Shown piece after piece: positions 6,390 through 7,393 of a DNA stretch of 7,393 nucleotides. Origin of the DNA: Syntrophomonadaceae bacterium. GTDB lineage: Bacteria; Bacillota_D; Dethiobacteria; DTU022; UBA8154. The notes under the pieces were generated by a model. The model was given only the letters and a program-made list of their open reading frames with translations. It searched no databases and was not told the DNA's origin. The translations under genes and the position numbers were made by a program. How positions within the stretch are numbered: position 1 is the first letter of the stretch; every line of letters begins with the position of its first letter. The stretch is taken from contig SKMY01000120.1 of the NCBI GenBank assembly GCA_007120815.1, forward strand, positions 1 to 7,393, given 5' to 3'.

Positions 6390-7337
6390 TTGGATATTAT
6401 TGAAGGATTGCTGAAAGGGGAGCGCAGGGCCCTGGCAAAAGCCATTTCACTGGTGGAAAATGAAGATCCCAGGAAAAGGGAAACCCTGAAACAAATTTAT
6501 CCCCATACCGGCAAAGCATACGTTATCGGTTTTACCGGGGCACCGGGGTCAGGGAAAAGTTCACTGGTCGACCGGGTGGTCAAAGTGATGCGCAGCGAAG
6601 GAAAAAAGGTGGGCATTATTGCCGTTGACCCCACCAGCCCATTCACCGGGGGCGCCATCCTGGGGGATCGTATCCGTATGCAGGAACATACAGAAGACAA
6701 GGAAGTTTTCATTCGAAGCATGGGAACCCGGGGGAGCCTGGGCGGGTTATCCAGGGCCACCCGGGATGCAGCCCAGTTGATGGATGCCTTTGGTAAAGAC
6801 ATTGTCATCATTGAAACCGTGGGTGTGGGTCAGTCGGAAGTGGATATTGTGAAGAACGCCGATACCACCATCGTGGTTCTTACACCGGCTGGCGGGGACA
6901 GTGTCCAGACCATTAAAGCCGGTATTATGGAAATCGCAGATATATTCGTGATCAATAAATCCGATTTGCCCAACGCCGACCGGACCCGAACAGAAATCAG
7001 TGTCATGCTGGATCTGGGTGAACGAAAAAAATGGAGGCCGCCCATTGTCCAAACCATAACATTGAACAACGAAGGTACTGACCAGATGTGGAAAGAAATC
7101 CAAGGTCACCGGACATACCTGGAAACCGAAGGGCTCCTGGAAAAGTTGCGCCTGGAGCGTGCCAAAAGGGATATTGAAGATCATATCGAACACATCGTGA
7201 AAAGCAGGGTTTGGGACCAGGTTACCGATACCAACATGTTTGAAAAAGCCCTCGCACAAATTCATACCAAAAAAACGGACCCTTATACCGCCGCGCATCA
7301 AATACTGGAGCGGATCAGCCTGGACAATAAGAATTAA
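6390..7337 (+). CDS. meaB: MeaB-type GTPase, chaperone of a B12-dependent acyl-CoA mutase (MeaB/ArgK family)
   Basis: A G3E-family GTPase of 315 residues that gates cofactor loading and protects adenosylcobalamin-dependent acyl-CoA mutases such as methylmalonyl-CoA mutase. The old ArgK name (arginine transport kinase) is a misannotation. Visible motifs, numbered from the TTG at 6390: Walker A GAPGSGKSS (50-58), DPTSPFTGGAILGDRIRM (80-97), the switch segment MGTRGSLGGLS (111-121), ETVGVGQSE (142-150) and the guanine-specificity motif NKSD (189-192). The C-terminal helical dimerisation arm follows (about 235-315). No mutase domain is fused, unlike IcmF. The start has no ATG: GTG 6381, TTG 6384 and TTG 6390 are in frame, and GGTGG (6375-6379) is one, four and ten bases from them. 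6390 gives MDIIEGLLKGERRALAKAIS, matching family N-termini; 6384 is also credible. The 53 bp before it contain no clear terminator, so co-transcription with the adenosyltransferase gene is likely. Confidence 0.93.
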   Translation: MDIIEGLLKGERRALAKAISLVENEDPRKRETLKQIYPHTGKAYVIGFTGAPGSGKSSLVDRVVKVMRSEGKKVGIIAVDPTSPFTGGAILGDRIRMQEHTEDKEVFIRSMGTRGSLGGLSRATRDAAQLMDAFGKDIVIIETVGVGQSEVDIVKNADTTIVVLTPAGGDSVQTIKAGIMEIADIFVINKSDLPNADRTRTEISVMLDLGERKKWRPPIVQTITLNNEGTDQMWKEIQGHRTYLETEGLLEKLRLERAKRDIEDHIEHIVKSRVWDQVTDTNMFEKALAQIHTKKTDPYTAAHQILERISLDNKN

Positions 7338-7347
7338 TTAAAGGTTG

Positions 7348-7389
7348 AAAGGAGGTGGACTCGGCTTCTTCTGACTGGGGAAGCCGGGT
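7348..7389 (+). promoter_or_regulatory. Near-perfect Shine-Dalgarno sequence followed by a strong hairpin
   Basis: AAAGGAGGTG (7348-7357) is an almost complete anti-Shine-Dalgarno match, yet no ATG, GTG or TTG lies at normal distance after it. Instead ACTCGGCTTC (7359-7368) pairs with GAAGCCGGGT (7380-7389) in a 10-bp stem with one G-T pair, extendable into the loop. The bases after the stem are TTAAA, not a T run, so a standard terminator is not seen within the window. A downstream gene may start just past base 7393 with the hairpin folded out between site and start codon. Alternatively GTG 7355 opens a frame that stays open to the edge, though its spacing is poor. Confidence 0.4.
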
Positions 7390-7393
7390 TAAA

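Noticed and set aside
6747..7301. 184-codon open frame on the - strand
   Set aside because: It lies entirely within the well-supported meaB gene, shows no recognisable domain and no ribosome binding site; it is an antisense shadow.

Overview
The window looks like a catabolic locus of an anaerobic, Gram-positive (Clostridia-type) bacterium. Pelotomaculum/Desulfotomaculum or Syntrophomonas-like lineages are my best guess. The grounds are strong AGGAGG-type ribosome binding sites before nearly every gene, the mixed base composition with AT-rich promoter DNA, the butyryl-CoA-dehydrogenase style of the acyl-CoA dehydrogenases, and a GGGGACGGTTCTGTCG inverted repeat that I recall (unverified) as a dispersed element in such genomes. 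The lineage is inference. All supported genes lie on the + strand.

Layout. Bases 1-678 hold the C-terminal part of an AMP-forming acyl-CoA synthetase, cut by the window edge. Bases 679-1330 (652 bp) are non-coding: a stem-loop after the synthetase, a REP-like inverted repeat (787-856), a cluster of hairpins (948-1150) including two terminator-like ones, then a very AT-rich promoter region with a possible operator (about 1200-1272). From 1331 to 7337 six genes run in one direction with gaps of 14-75 bp and probably form an operon: acetyl-CoA acetyltransferase (thiolase), 3-hydroxyacyl-CoA dehydrogenase, two acyl-CoA dehydrogenases of identical length, an ATP:corrinoid adenosyltransferase (CobA/CobO/BtuR family), and a MeaB-type GTPase. 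Bases 7338-7393 hold a near-perfect Shine-Dalgarno sequence followed at once by a strong hairpin; a further gene probably begins there or just beyond.

How the genes fit together. The synthetase activates a carboxylic acid to its CoA ester. The dehydrogenases, the 3-hydroxyacyl-CoA dehydrogenase and the thiolase give three of the four beta-oxidation steps; enoyl-CoA hydratase and electron-transfer flavoprotein are absent here. The last two genes make adenosylcobalamin and load or protect a B12-dependent acyl-CoA mutase. A natural reading is that a mutase (methylmalonyl-CoA, isobutyryl-CoA or 2-hydroxyisobutyryl-CoA type) lies just downstream, and that the locus breaks down a branched or propionate-yielding acid. 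A syntrophic or sulfate-reducing isobutyrate pathway would use every gene seen, but the mutase itself is outside the window.
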